Source of the DNA: a virus
Virus record (IMG/VR): IMGVR_UViG_3300013126_000146
Span: 1 to 31,040 of that record
DNA length: 31,040 bases
Direction: 5' to 3' (one strand)
A program made the position numbers and the translations under genes. Of the stretch, positions 14,237 to 22,293 are shown in pieces; position 1 is the stretch's first letter, and every line of letters begins with the position of its first letter. The notes beneath the pieces were generated by a model that was not told the origin of the DNA, searched no databases, and saw nothing but the letters and a program-made list of their open reading frames with translations.

Positions 14237-15211
14237 ATCTTTGAGGCGTAAAGACTCTTCATTCCACACATTTTGTCTTTGTTTTCCTGTTTCTTTACCT
14301 TCAATTTCACCCGCACCCCCCGCACCTGTCAAGCCTGTGGTAACACCCGCAGTAGGCGTAGATAAGGCAGCAGCGGTACTTGCAGAAGGTATACCTGGAA
14401 CTTTTGGCCCAAGCCCAAACAACTCTGCTAACGCACCAGAAATAACTGGTTTTGCAAGTTGTTCTGTTGTCTTTGAAATCACAGGCTCAGGTATTTCTGT
14501 CACTGTTCTTGGTTCTTGATATGGCGTAGATGGAGATATTCCAGAAGAATCACCCGCAGAAGTGTAAGCAGGTTGCAACCCGCCTTCTTCTGTACCTCTG
14601 ACCCGACTGCCTGTGCTAGGCGTGAATTGAGAGGTGTACAAAACAGTAGCAGGGTCTACCGTCAATCCCTGTCCACCACCTGTAGGCACTTTGTCTGTGA
14701 AACCTTCCCCACTAACTTTGGTCTGGTCACCAAACAACTCAGTGCCTTTACCTGGTACAGCTTTGATACCTTGACCTGTTTCTGGTGGAGCAAGCGCATA
14801 CTTACCCGCTTCTATTACCCCTTGTGTTGAACCAGAAAGCGCACCAGCAGTCAAACCTGCTTCTAGCGCCTTGTCTATAGGTTGACCAGAGGCAAGTGCG
14901 GCAGTCACCGTAGAAGCAGATGCACCTGCCGCAGAAGCCACAATATTTGCAGTTGCCGCAGAAGCGCCAGCATTGGAAGCGGCAGAGCCAGCCGCACCAC
15001 CAACTTGACCTCCTACATAAGTTGATACGCCAGCAGTAACAACATCTTCCATACTTCCACCTTTGGCAGCAGTGACAGCGGCAGAAGCTAAAGCGGGAGG
15101 AACACCCACAGAAGTAAGTGCAACAGTTGCAATAAATGGTAGAGGGTCTTTGACAACGGCTTCCACTGTATCACCCACAAAATTAGCGGCTTGTTCAACT
15201 TTTTTTCCCAT
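14222..15211 (-). CDS. Ala/Gly-rich virion protein (329 aa)
   Basis: ATG 15211 is favoured, overlapping the upstream stop as TGATG; a GTG one codon earlier is possible. The first 145 residues are dominated by Ala, Gly, Ser, Val and Thr (GGQVGGAAGSAASNAGASAA), with a hydrophobic start (DPLPFIATVALTSVGVPPAL). The rest is Gly/Pro/Thr-rich and probably disordered. Such glycine-zipper-like composition is common in internal virion proteins that meet membranes. No domain is recognised. It lies upstream of the other putative ejection genes. Confidence 0.6.
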   Translation of the reverse strand: MGKKVEQAANFVGDTVEAVVKDPLPFIATVALTSVGVPPALASAAVTAAKGGSMEDVVTAGVSTYVGGQVGGAAGSAASNAGASAATANIVASAAGASASTVTAALASGQPIDKALEAGLTAGALSGSTQGVIEAGKYALAPPETGQGIKAVPGKGTELFGDQTKVSGEGFTDKVPTGGGQGLTVDPATVLYTSQFTPSTGSRVRGTEEGGLQPAYTSAGDSSGISPSTPYQEPRTVTEIPEPVISKTTEQLAKPVISGALAELFGLGPKVPGIPSASTAAALSTPTAGVTTGLTGAGGAGEIEGKETGKQRQNVWNEESLRLKDALGV

Positions 15212-15642
15212 CACTGCACCCGTATGGTTAATTGATATTGAGGAATTCCATCCGCAGACGGTATCTGCTGAACAGACACAGGAATCTTTGCCGCATTCAA
15301 GGCTTTAGCTATGCTTGCGTTATCTGTAATAGCTGTACCCACTCTAAAATCAGCTTTCTTCATGGCTTGATACAAGTCTTGTAAAGCAATAACTAGCCGA
15401 CTTGCATCGTCAATAGTAGAAATATGAACCTCTGCTTCACCTGGCTTCAAAATGTCATATATCAACAAAGTATTGCCAGAACGCATGATTCTTGTCTTTC
15501 CCGCTTTAATATCTTGTTTCAACATGGAATACAAGTTATCAAAGTCAACGCCTCTTTGTTCTGCGTCTTGCCGAAGAATATCAAGCATAGGCACATCCTC
15601 TGCAACCCTTTGCTTTCTCATCGCTTGCATTACATCTGCCAT
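15211..15642 (-). CDS. Conserved late protein, alpha/beta domain (143 aa)
   Basis: The protein has an N-terminal helix region and then an alternating strand/helix core: TRIMRSGNTLLIYDILKPGE, EVHISTIDDASRLVIALQDL and FRVGTAITDNASIAKALNAA, ending in IPQYQLTIRV. The order recalls the small GNAT-like or acetyltransferase-like proteins some podoviruses encode among core proteins, but no cofactor motif is clear. It begins 2 nt after the upstream stop, with AGGAG embedded in that gene's last codons. Confidence 0.6.
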   Translation of the reverse strand: MADVMQAMRKQRVAEDVPMLDILRQDAEQRGVDFDNLYSMLKQDIKAGKTRIMRSGNTLLIYDILKPGEAEVHISTIDDASRLVIALQDLYQAMKKADFRVGTAITDNASIAKALNAAKIPVSVQQIPSADGIPQYQLTIRVQ

Positions 15643-15658
15643 ATCACACTCCTAAAGC
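15637..15658 (-). repeat. Copy 2 of the 22-bp gene-junction repeat
   Basis: Matches 14215-14236 with one mismatch, at the base between TGA and ATG. Here it joins the 112-aa gene (ending ALGV) to the 143-aa gene. Confidence 0.6.
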
Positions 15659-15982
15659 TGTTGCTATCTGTTGATGAATGGTCTGGTGTACACCTATCCA
15701 ATCATAGAAATCTTCTTCCACATTCCAGTCACTGTCGAGCAATTGGAAGGGATTATCCAAGCCTAGAACACTTGCCAGACGCTGATGTTCTTGATTGTGC
15801 ACAAACAGCCAGTCATCCAAGTTATCGTAATCAGCATCTGTCAGTGGATACTTCTGCACAGCAATACCGTTATCTCCCAAGATTTCGTAGAACAACTGGT
15901 GTTGCACACCGTTTTCAAACAAGAACTCTCCCAGTCCGTCTTTGTCACCGAACTTCACGTAAGACAAAACTTCAAAATTCAT
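15644..15982 (-). CDS. Acidic late protein (112 aa)
   Basis: An acidic, His- and Trp-containing protein: FENGVQHQLFYEIL, DNLDDWLFVHNQEHQRLASV and DFYDWIGVHQTIHQQIATAL. The repeated W-x2-VHQ/VHN-x-x-H units (about 78-90 and 94-108) suggest two related helical halves. No family is identified. It is encoded between a small membrane protein and the putative core proteins and overlaps the former by ATGA. Confidence 0.65.
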   Translation of the reverse strand: MNFEVLSYVKFGDKDGLGEFLFENGVQHQLFYEILGDNGIAVQKYPLTDADYDNLDDWLFVHNQEHQRLASVLGLDNPFQLLDSDWNVEEDFYDWIGVHQTIHQQIATALGV

Positions 15983-16200
15983 TTGTCTGCTTTGTTGTCT
16001 AGCTTGTTGAAGATTTGTTTGAGAATATCTTTGACTTCAGAAATGTCAGCACGGTAATCATCTTTTGCCACATATTCTTTAGGTAATTCATTTATCTTGT
16101 CCTCCAGTTTCTGCATCTGTCTTGTCGTGTTGTTAAAGACATAGACAGCAAGAAAGCCAGCAATGCTGACCACGATGTTGAAGATTTGTTGGTTATCCAT
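15979..16200 (-). CDS. Single-helix membrane protein with coiled coil (73 aa)
   Basis: Residues 7-22 (FNIVVSIAGFLAVYVF) are a transmembrane helix. A charged coiled coil follows (KLEDKINELPKEYVAKDDYR then a DISEVKDILKQIFNKLDNK end). The topology resembles i-spanin or Rz-like proteins and small holin-associated proteins. This type, with ELPKEYVxKDDYR, is frequent among phage tail-end genes, but its function is not established. It is far from the holin/endolysin pair (about 8.5 kb), which weakens a spanin call. Confidence 0.6.
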   Translation of the reverse strand: MDNQQIFNIVVSIAGFLAVYVFNNTTRQMQKLEDKINELPKEYVAKDDYRADISEVKDILKQIFNKLDNKADK

Positions 16201-16201
16201 G

Positions 16202-16885
16202 TCAGACAGCGTAGTAAGGTACTTTTACTACCACCCCGTTAAGGTTGACTTGCATGAATCCAGCAGGTTGCAAAGGCAGACTTGCTATGCCGTATGTTGC
16301 TGTAGCCGTTGTATTTCCTGTGAAATTGAACACAGCAGCGTTGGTTGTGCCACCAATAATGGTGACGTTTGCCAGTGTCAGGTCGCCTACGTTAGATACT
16401 GTGCTACCAAGGGTCAGGGTAGTGTTACCTAACACCACGTTAGAGTTCTGTAGGTTGCTGTTACCTATGGCAATAGTGACGTTAGAAGCACTTGTCAGTC
16501 TGCCTTGCTGGTCTACGGTAAAGGAAGCTACGTTTGTAGCGTCACCGTATGTGCCTATAGTCACAGCAGTGTTGGCAAGAGATACAGTGCCTGTAGAGGT
16601 TATAGGGCCACCTGTAAGGCCTGTACCTGTGGCTACGTTGCTGACATAGACAACCTCAGAGTTATCTACCTTTTGCCACACAGAGCCGTTAAACACACAC
16701 CAGTCACTTACTACCCAGTCTGTGATGCCGTTAAGGTTGGTAGAGCCAGAAACAGACACAACGTAGTAGTCCCCTTTCGTACCTACGCTAGAGGTAAGGG
16801 TAGGGTCGTTGGTAGCGGCATCCCATGTACCTTTGTAGTTAAGTGCACCTACGACATTGAGAGAGGAACTGACTGTTTTTAACAT
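16202..16885 (-). CDS. Tail fibre / tip protein with beta repeats (227 aa)
   Basis: Residues 18-75 hold a GTWDAATNDPTL...GDYYVVSVSG...VSDWCVFNGSVWQKVD module of the type found in phage tail and fibre proteins, likely binding a surface ligand. TGTGLTGGPITSTGTVSLAN (87-106) is a classic fibre repeat turn. Asn/Val/Thr strands follow (SNVTIAIGNSNLQNSNVVLG) and then a hydrophobic end. It is probably a trimeric receptor-contacting protein. GAGG precedes ATG 16885. Confidence 0.7.
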   Translation of the reverse strand: MLKTVSSSLNVVGALNYKGTWDAATNDPTLTSSVGTKGDYYVVSVSGSTNLNGITDWVVSDWCVFNGSVWQKVDNSEVVYVSNVATGTGLTGGPITSTGTVSLANTAVTIGTYGDATNVASFTVDQQGRLTSASNVTIAIGNSNLQNSNVVLGNTTLTLGSTVSNVGDLTLANVTIIGGTTNAAVFNFTGNTTATATYGIASLPLQPAGFMQVNLNGVVVKVPYYAV

Positions 16886-16893
16886 GGTTTACC

Positions 16894-17223
16894 TCATGAA
16901 CCATCGCCAGGTGTCACGTAGATAGTAGCGTTGCTACTAGCGGTAATGCCTGTGAAATAAGCGTTGGGTACGAAAGAGAGAATCTCATCTGTACCTGGCA
17001 ACAGTGGAATAGATGTGCCTGTGGTAGTAATGACTGCGGCATTACTGTTTGCACTAGCACCATCTGAGCCGTAACCTAGAAAGACAGTAACAGTACCAGC
17101 ATTGATGATGCGGTACTGATTTCCACCAAGCGTGGTAGATACGGCTTGTACAGCAGTAGGTGCTGTTGTAGCCGCTAGGAAAGTGACAGTGTTGCCTGTC
17201 CTTGTGAAGGCTTGAATTCCCAT
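16894..17223 (-). CDS. Small beta-rich tip or decoration protein (109 aa)
   Basis: ATG 17223 overlaps the upstream stop as TAATG, with a GGAG site 9 nt upstream; an in-frame ATG at 17238 lies inside the neighbour. The protein is a run of Thr/Val strands, including GGNQYRIINAGTVTVFLGYG, then GTSIPLLPGTDEILSFVPN and the end IYVTPGDGS. This is a compact jelly-roll or Ig-like pattern. It shares layout and the TPG-G ending with the 7556-7912 product. A role on the virion surface is inferred. Confidence 0.65.
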   Translation of the reverse strand: MGIQAFTRTGNTVTFLAATTAPTAVQAVSTTLGGNQYRIINAGTVTVFLGYGSDGASANSNAAVITTTGTSIPLLPGTDEILSFVPNAYFTGITASSNATIYVTPGDGS

Positions 17224-17522
17224 TATGTGTTGCTCCAAGGCACTCCTGTGGCAGTCACTGGATTCTTCTTCAGTTCAATCTGAGCTGTTAGAGCCGCCTC
17301 AATTGCGTCCTTATCCACGCCATTTGCCCAAATCCATCCCAACACTTGTTCTTGTGTCAGGTCGGCATAAGGGGTTGTGGGAGTGCCAACAGACCATGAA
17401 CAGGTAGAGTAGACAGAGGCTGAATGCTCTCCATCTACTGCTGTGGCTTGCCAGTGGGCAGTGGTTACAAATCCATCAGAAGTTTGACGGTTGAGTTGAG
17501 AGATGTTCCAAGTAGTTGTCAT
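17223..17522 (-). CDS. Conserved fibre-associated protein, DUF7936-like (99 aa)
   Basis: The protein has the recurrent layout TTWNISQLNRQTSDGFVTTA then HWQATAVDGEHSASVYSTCS, an ADLTQEQVLGWIWANGVDKD helix, and the ending AQIELKKNP...GVPW. This pattern (beta-rich half, then TxxxVLxWxWxxG...AQIExxKxP...PW) occurs beside phage tail-fibre genes and I recall it as DUF7936. It may help fibre assembly or be a small tip component. The start overlaps the 12-aa minigene by ATGA. Confidence 0.7.
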   Translation of the reverse strand: MTTTWNISQLNRQTSDGFVTTAHWQATAVDGEHSASVYSTCSWSVGTPTTPYADLTQEQVLGWIWANGVDKDAIEAALTAQIELKKNPVTATGVPWSNT

Positions 17523-17557
17523 GCTTTGCTTTCGAGTGCAGTGATGCGGACAGTCAT
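17519..17557 (-). CDS. 12-aa minigene MTVRITALESKA
   Basis: On the minus strand AAGGAG (plus 17565-17570) lies 7 nt before ATG 17557. The frame stops at TGA 17519. Its start overlaps the S74 fibre stop (ATGA, 17554-17557), and its stop overlaps the next gene's start (ATGA, 17519-17522). Without it, the downstream gene would lack a ribosome site and coupling. It may be a relic of a longer coiled-coil gene (RITALESK fits a heptad) or a relay for ribosomes. Confidence 0.55.
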   Translation of the reverse strand: MTVRITALESKA

Positions 17558-18672
17558 GGTGTTGCTCCTTTTAATGCGGCAATCTCTGCCTTGGCAATGT
17601 CAAGTTCGGCTTTGAGTTCTTGGATGGCTTTTGTCAAAAGTGAAACCATGTTGGCGTAAATAACACCTTCAGGCTTTTCTTCTTCGTTGTAAAGCATGAC
17701 TTCTGTTAACCCAATTTCGTTGATTTCTTCTGCAATAAAACCAATGTTGGTACGGTCTTCGCCATTAAACTTAAACACCACGGCACGCAGTTGCATCACT
17801 TCAGAAAGACCCTTGTTGTAGTCTTCAATGTCATGCTTGTATCGCAAAGAAGATGACGATGCCTTTAAGTCTCCGTTGGTGTCAAAACCTATTGCGGTAA
17901 TCGTTCCCGCAGCAGGTCGGTTGGTGTAGCGAATTGTTCCATCTACATGAAGTTTTGCAGCAGGACTACTCGTCCCAATACCCACGTTACCGCTGGAGTC
18001 GATACGCATACGTTCTGCGCCACCATTAGAAAAGGTAAAGGCAGGGAAAGATGAATTGCCGCCAACAGAAAATCCAGCGGTTGCGGCTGTATCACTAACG
18101 TCAATGTTTAACCGAGTATTATTTGCTCCGCTTGTTGTGCGGAAAATTGCAATAGTTCCGTCAGTTGAGTTTGTTTGAAGTTTTGCACTCGGCGAACTCG
18201 TACCAATCCCCACTTTCGTGCCATCAAACACAAAATCAGTGCCTGTGGTTGCGACTTTAGAAGTGTTGAGATACACAACACCGTTAGCTGTGCCATACGA
18301 CAATGTTTGACTTGTGGTGACAATGCTTGTCGCTATGTTGGCAGTGGTCACGTTAGCAGTGGTGATTGTTCCCACATTCATGCTGACATTACCAGTCACA
18401 GAAATGTTTCCACCAACAGTGGCGTTGGAAGTAACCACCAACGTGCCTATATTTGCAGTCGTTGCATTTGCTGTAGTTACACTGACATTTGTAATTGTCA
18501 CGTTACCGCTACTGATAGTGACATTTGCAAGTGTCATGTTGTTAAGCGTGGTAACAGTATTACCAAGCTGTACAGCCGTGTTACCGATAGTGATAGCGGT
18601 AGCAAAGTTGCTGTCCAGTTGCGACAGCGGGATGGAAGATGTGGCAGAGCCAAACGTATACGGAACTGGCAT
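17554..18672 (-). CDS. Tail fibre with C-terminal S74 intramolecular chaperone
   Basis: Residues 1-30 (VPYTFGSATSSIPLSQLDSN) match the N-terminal anchor common to podovirus fibres. Residues 31-120 are an Asn/Val/Thr repeat array (ANVTI, TTANVTTANI). Two related KVGIGTSSP/NVGIGTSSP modules follow at about 153-165 and 229-243. The C-terminus is a Peptidase S74 domain: SSSSLRYKHDIEDYNKGLSE with a Ser274/Lys279 pair, VVFKFNGEDRTNIGFIAEEI, and a final coiled coil. S74 domains trimerise the fibre and then cut themselves off just before the Ser. The catalytic pair is present, so autocleavage is expected. It is the likely receptor-binding fibre. Confidence 0.85.
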   Translation of the reverse strand: MPVPYTFGSATSSIPLSQLDSNFATAITIGNTAVQLGNTVTTLNNMTLANVTISSGNVTITNVSVTTANATTANIGTLVVTSNATVGGNISVTGNVSMNVGTITTANVTTANIATSIVTTSQTLSYGTANGVVYLNTSKVATTGTDFVFDGTKVGIGTSSPSAKLQTNSTDGTIAIFRTTSGANNTRLNIDVSDTAATAGFSVGGNSSFPAFTFSNGGAERMRIDSSGNVGIGTSSPAAKLHVDGTIRYTNRPAAGTITAIGFDTNGDLKASSSSLRYKHDIEDYNKGLSEVMQLRAVVFKFNGEDRTNIGFIAEEINEIGLTEVMLYNEEEKPEGVIYANMVSLLTKAIQELKAELDIAKAEIAALKGATP

Positions 18673-20667
18673 TTAGAACCTCACTCTCAATTCATGTTCA
18701 AACTCAATGGTGTTAAGCACAAAAGCAGGGTCTGTAGAGGTAATCGTCATACCTAAATACTTGCCATACTGCTGTGCATCCGACTTGTAAAGAGCATACC
18801 CGCTACTGATAACCCACAACACAACCTGTGAAGAATTGTTTATCCACGGAATAGTTGTCCCAAAGTTGTTGTACCAAGTGACATTGTTTGTCAGGGTGTA
18901 AGCAGGGCTTGACCCGTACTCACTGTCTACCGTCACAGTCAGCGTGGCAGAGTTGGTAAGCGTTGCTTCTATCCCAAACTTTAGTGCTTGCTTGGTGCGG
19001 ATAGGGTCTTTCATGGGAGACAGCGATGTCTGTATCTCACTAGAGACATTGGCAGTTGCACTTGCATACAACTTGTAGAGGGCAGTGTCTGTCACCCCGT
19101 ACATGTTTATCACCCCACCTACAGCAATAGAAGTGGTGTATGTCAGGCTACCTTGGCTTGTGATAAACCATTTTTTCTCAAAAAATACCGCTTGTAGATA
19201 CCTAGAAGGTGTAGACAAGGGAAAAGAACTGTTCACATAGAAGTTAAATGCTGCACACAAAATATTGTTGAGCAAAACCTGACCGCCTGTTATGGGCAAA
19301 GTAAAGTCTATGTAGGGGAAAATGCCGTCAAGTTGGTCAGAAATCTTGCTCGTGGTCGAGCCTACAAGGGCATACACCCCGTAGTTGTTCATAAACAGCA
19401 CAGAACGGAAATAGGGGAACACACCGTATTTCAGCTTGCTACCGACAGAGGCAGACACGTTGGTGTTGGTGAAGAGCGTTGTGCCTAGCGTGGTCACCCG
19501 CACATCTGAGAACACGTTAATGCTGTCTTCTCCAAATATGTAGAGAAAGTTATTAGCAGACAACATGTACTGAATATTGTTGTGCAAAGTCGAGTCTGAA
19601 ATGGTGAATGAACCAGCAGATACAGAAGTGAAGTCAGTAGGGCTAGTAGATGACGAATAGGTCACTGTACGCCCTGTAGCCACCCAAACACGACCTGAAA
19701 AGGTAGCAACGCTCACAATTGGGTCAAGGTTGGGTACGCCTATGGCTGTAGCAGTTGTGTTGCCAGACGCTGTGGGAGGTGCGGCAATGGTGACAGTGGG
19801 CACAGAGGTGAAGTTGTCTCCCACATTGCTCATAATGACTTGTGTGACCGCATTGCCAAACACAATCGCTGTACCAGCGGCATTTCCACCTCCACCACCG
19901 CTGATGGTGACAGAAGGAGGCGAAGACGGGTTGTAGCCAGAACCACCGTTGGTGACTTGGATGGCAAGTGCACCCTTGGTAAAGGTCAACAGTTGGGCAA
20001 CAGCAGTTGCACCAGAACCACCACCACCTGTAATGGTTACGGTTGGTGCGGCAGTGTATCCGCTACCTCCGTTGGTAATGGAAATTAAAGATACAGCATT
20101 GGCTGTAATAGTAGATGTAGCCGTTGCTTGTACGCCATTTGTTTGGTTTGGGGCTGAAATAGTGACTGCTGGCGCAGATGTATAGCCAGAACCCCTATTT
20201 GTAATACCTATTTGCCCGACACCCCCAACAGCAAGCAAATCTGTTTCATTCCAAGTAAACAAACCCTTGTCGGTGTCCCCGATAAAGATTTGCTCGTTTT
20301 TCCACTGGGCAACCGAGACATTGGAAGAGGAAAAAGTTCCTGTGACTGCAACATTTCCAACTGTTAGAGTGTCTAGCTTGAAATACTCACCACGACCATT
20401 GTCTTCAAACGCCAAAAGAAAGTCTGACAAGCCCAAATTACAAGACTCAAGGGTAGTGACTGTGTTGGCAAACACCACCGCATTTCCGTTGGAATCGTTG
20501 ACAGCCGACTGTGCAGAGACTATCTTGACATTGCCAAACCCAATAGGCATGGCATTTTCAATCCAAGCAAACTCTTCATCGTTAATAGCAGTCCTGTTGC
20601 CCTTGGTGTTAAGACCTTGAAAGTTCTTGTAGACAGCGTAGGATTTTTTTTGCTCTGCGGCTGCCAT
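18673..20667 (-). CDS. Tail nozzle / stabilisation protein with inserted beta repeats (664 aa)
   Basis: Size and position, directly after the adaptor gene in transcription order, fit the podovirus nozzle (T7 gp12 / P22-like stabilisation class). The flanks carry the expected motifs [39 protein letters not shown] and [20 protein letters not shown], and a late [20 protein letters not shown] segment. Between residues about 152 and 310 lie four repeats of roughly 41 residues ([20 protein letters not shown]-type) that interrupt the nozzle body. These are probably outward beta domains. The nozzle assignment rests on context and motif recall. Confidence 0.75.
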   Translation of the reverse strand: MAAAEQKKSYAVYKNFQGLNTKGNRTAINDEEFAWIENAMPIGFGNVKIVSAQSAVNDSNGNAVVFANTVTTLESCNLGLSDFLLAFEDNGRGEYFKLDTLTVGNVAVTGTFSSSNVSVAQWKNEQIFIGDTDKGLFTWNETDLLAVGGVGQIGITNRGSGYTSAPAVTISAPNQTNGVQATATSTITANAVSLISITNGGSGYTAAPTVTITGGGGSGATAVAQLLTFTKGALAIQVTNGGSGYNPSSPPSVTISGGGGGNAAGTAIVFGNAVTQVIMSNVGDNFTSVPTVTIAAPPTASGNTTATAIGVPNLDPIVSVATFSGRVWVATGRTVTYSSSTSPTDFTSVSAGSFTISDSTLHNNIQYMLSANNFLYIFGEDSINVFSDVRVTTLGTTLFTNTNVSASVGSKLKYGVFPYFRSVLFMNNYGVYALVGSTTSKISDQLDGIFPYIDFTLPITGGQVLLNNILCAAFNFYVNSSFPLSTPSRYLQAVFFEKKWFITSQGSLTYTTSIAVGGVINMYGVTDTALYKLYASATANVSSEIQTSLSPMKDPIRTKQALKFGIEATLTNSATLTVTVDSEYGSSPAYTLTNNVTWYNNFGTTIPWINNSSQVVLWVISSGYALYKSDAQQYGKYLGMTITSTDPAFVLNTIEFEHELRVRF
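19738..20214 (-). repeat. Four in-gene ~41-residue beta repeats
   Basis: Repeat landmarks begin near residues 152 ([15 protein letters not shown]), 195 ([16 protein letters not shown]), 236 ([18 protein letters not shown]) and 277 ([16 protein letters not shown]). Each is followed by a GA-T-A-type strand. The fourth copy has lost GSGY. The array is an in-frame insertion in the nozzle gene. Confidence 0.75.
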
Positions 20668-20669
20668 GA

Positions 20670-21521
20670 TTAGAACGTGGTGTAGGGGTCAGGGATTCTG
20701 CGTGTGTAAACAGAGTTCAAGACAGCCTGAACATGCTTCATGTACTCTTGTTTATAAATTTCAGCCTCACCATAGCTCTGCTCTTTGTACTTGGCTTTAT
20801 AAGCCGCATAAAACGCTACAGGCGTGGTGTAAGGGTCATTTATGGGGTCAGTCGCATCTGGACTGGCTAAAGTAAGAGGTGTGGGCAAAATAACTGTATC
20901 CAAGTCAATGGCATACGACTGGTCAGGCACAGGGCCTATGTAAATCTGCTGTTGTCCATACACAGAAAAACAAACAGGTCTGCCTACATAATTTTGCCAA
21001 TAACGCAACTGAGAATTAAAGTTTGACCACGGCAAATACCGCAGTGGTATTCTGCTGTTGCCCCAGTACAGGTTTAAATTAAGAATATCTAGTGTTTGCA
21101 AGCCTTCTGGCAAAGAAGCAAATTGAATGATTTCACAGGGAGAGTCGTACTGGAAAACCATGTTTGTACTGCCAGATACCGTAAATGTCGTGCTTGGCGG
21201 GTAGGCTTGGTTTCCATAAGGGTAGGGAGGCACGGTTGCGCCCAAAGTGCCACCTGTGACAACCTCATAGATAAAAATGCCTGAAAAGACAAACTCCCCT
21301 GCGGTGAGAACAGTCCCTTCAGCCCAAGCAACAGCGGCTACGCCAGTGCTTGAAAGCGGTGCATATGTTGATTGAATAGTGCGAAGGCAACCAGTATCCC
21401 TGACTACTCGCTCACGGGCATCGTTGATGTAGTCCGTTAGCTCCGAAGTAGACCAGAATACAGAGTTTGCGTCATGCAGTAAACGCTGTACTTCCGTGAT
21501 GTAGGAAGAGAGAGTTGCCAT
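20670..21521 (-). CDS. Head-tail adaptor protein, SU10-adaptor-like
   Basis: A 283-residue protein beginning [20 protein letters not shown], then [20 protein letters not shown]. This N-terminal helical pattern (xxLxxEVxxLLxD...WsxxELxxYINdArrrV) is the hallmark of podovirus adaptor proteins of the SU10/P22 gp4 class. The middle is beta-rich, with a [19 protein letters not shown] segment, and the end is a helical region ([20 protein letters not shown]). It should ring the portal and connect it to the nozzle. GAAGGT precedes ATG 21521. Confidence 0.75.
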   Translation of the reverse strand: MATLSSYITEVQRLLHDANSVFWSTSELTDYINDARERVVRDTGCLRTIQSTYAPLSSTGVAAVAWAEGTVLTAGEFVFSGIFIYEVVTGGTLGATVPPYPYGNQAYPPSTTFTVSGSTNMVFQYDSPCEIIQFASLPEGLQTLDILNLNLYWGNSRIPLRYLPWSNFNSQLRYWQNYVGRPVCFSVYGQQQIYIGPVPDQSYAIDLDTVILPTPLTLASPDATDPINDPYTTPVAFYAAYKAKYKEQSYGEAEIYKQEYMKHVQAVLNSVYTRRIPDPYTTF

Positions 21522-21533
21522 GTTACCTTCATG

Positions 21534-21875
21534 TTAAGCAACCCTCTGATTGACCTTTCCCCCTACGGACTTTTCAATCCGCAAGGGTACTACGCCAATA
21601 GCCGAGGGTAACGAGCTATTCTTTTTTGGATGAATTTCAGAAATTTCAACTTTCCGAAACTTTTCCGTTGCTTCCTCAAGTTCGCTGTGAAGTCGTATCA
21701 AGCCCAGTTGAGCCAGATACTTCTCCTTGTTCTCATCACCGTAACCAAGAATGTGTTTGGCAGCACCCAAAGGTATCTCCACGGTTTTGCCAACAGGGAA
21801 CGAATAGCCGACAAAGCAGTACTCGTAGTACAAATCTTTGTCGGTATTGTTGGTTACATAGACTGTTTCGGTCAT
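21534..21875 (-). CDS. Small head/connector-type protein (113 aa)
   Basis: The N-terminal half is beta-rich (ETVYVTNNTDKDLYYEYCFV, FPVGKTVEIPLGAAKHILGY). The second half is helical and basic (EKYLAQLGLIRLHSELEEAT). Proteins with this VTN...F.VGKTV.IP...A.HI.GYG layout sit between capsid and tail genes in several phages. A head-completion role is plausible but not demonstrable. It overlaps the upstream decoration-like gene by ATGA. Confidence 0.65.
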   Translation of the reverse strand: MTETVYVTNNTDKDLYYEYCFVGYSFPVGKTVEIPLGAAKHILGYGDENKEKYLAQLGLIRLHSELEEATEKFRKVEISEIHPKKNSSLPSAIGVVPLRIEKSVGGKVNQRVA

Positions 21876-22282
21876 AGCGATACAACGTCACCGTACACGG
21901 TAAAGTCAACAGTGTTGTTTGCCGCAGCCGCTGTGTTCACACACACATACAACGAACCAGAGTAGATTGTGGTTGAGGTGTTAGCCGTCAACGCCAAATC
22001 TTGATAATTGGTGGTTGCTGTGACATTTGAGAGCACAGTTGCATTCGACACTGCGTTTGCCAAATTGCCATCATTGCTTGTGAAGATGGTGACATTAGCA
22101 AGCGCAACACTTCCGTTGGCGTTAGCAGCGACAATACGGCGAACAATGTAGCTAGTACCAACAGTTGCAATGGTTGCCACAGCGTTACCAGTTGCTCCCA
22201 TCGCAACGGGAACAGTGGTTGTACCAACGCCAAAGTTGCCAAAACTGTCTGGGTACAGTGCGCCTACATGGTTCGAATTCAT
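21872..22282 (-). CDS. Capsid decoration-like beta protein (136 aa)
   Basis: An Ala/Thr/Val/Asn-rich protein with alternating strands (NAVATIATVGTSYIVRRIVA, ANVTIFTSNDGNLANAVSNA, STTIYSGSLYVCVNTAAAAN). It follows the capsid gene and a similar small beta gene, so a decoration or head-surface role is inferred. TAGGAG precedes ATG 22282. No named family is recognised. Confidence 0.6.
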   Translation of the reverse strand: MNSNHVGALYPDSFGNFGVGTTTVPVAMGATGNAVATIATVGTSYIVRRIVAANANGSVALANVTIFTSNDGNLANAVSNATVLSNVTATTNYQDLALTANTSTTIYSGSLYVCVNTAAAANNTVDFTVYGDVVSL

Positions 22283-22293
22283 GTCTGCTCCTA

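Noticed and set aside
18175-20620. Several plus-strand ORFs antisense to fibre and nozzle genes
   Set aside because: Val/Thr- or Cys/Arg-rich mirror frames of Asn/Thr/Val-rich proteins are expected shadows with no ribosome sites.
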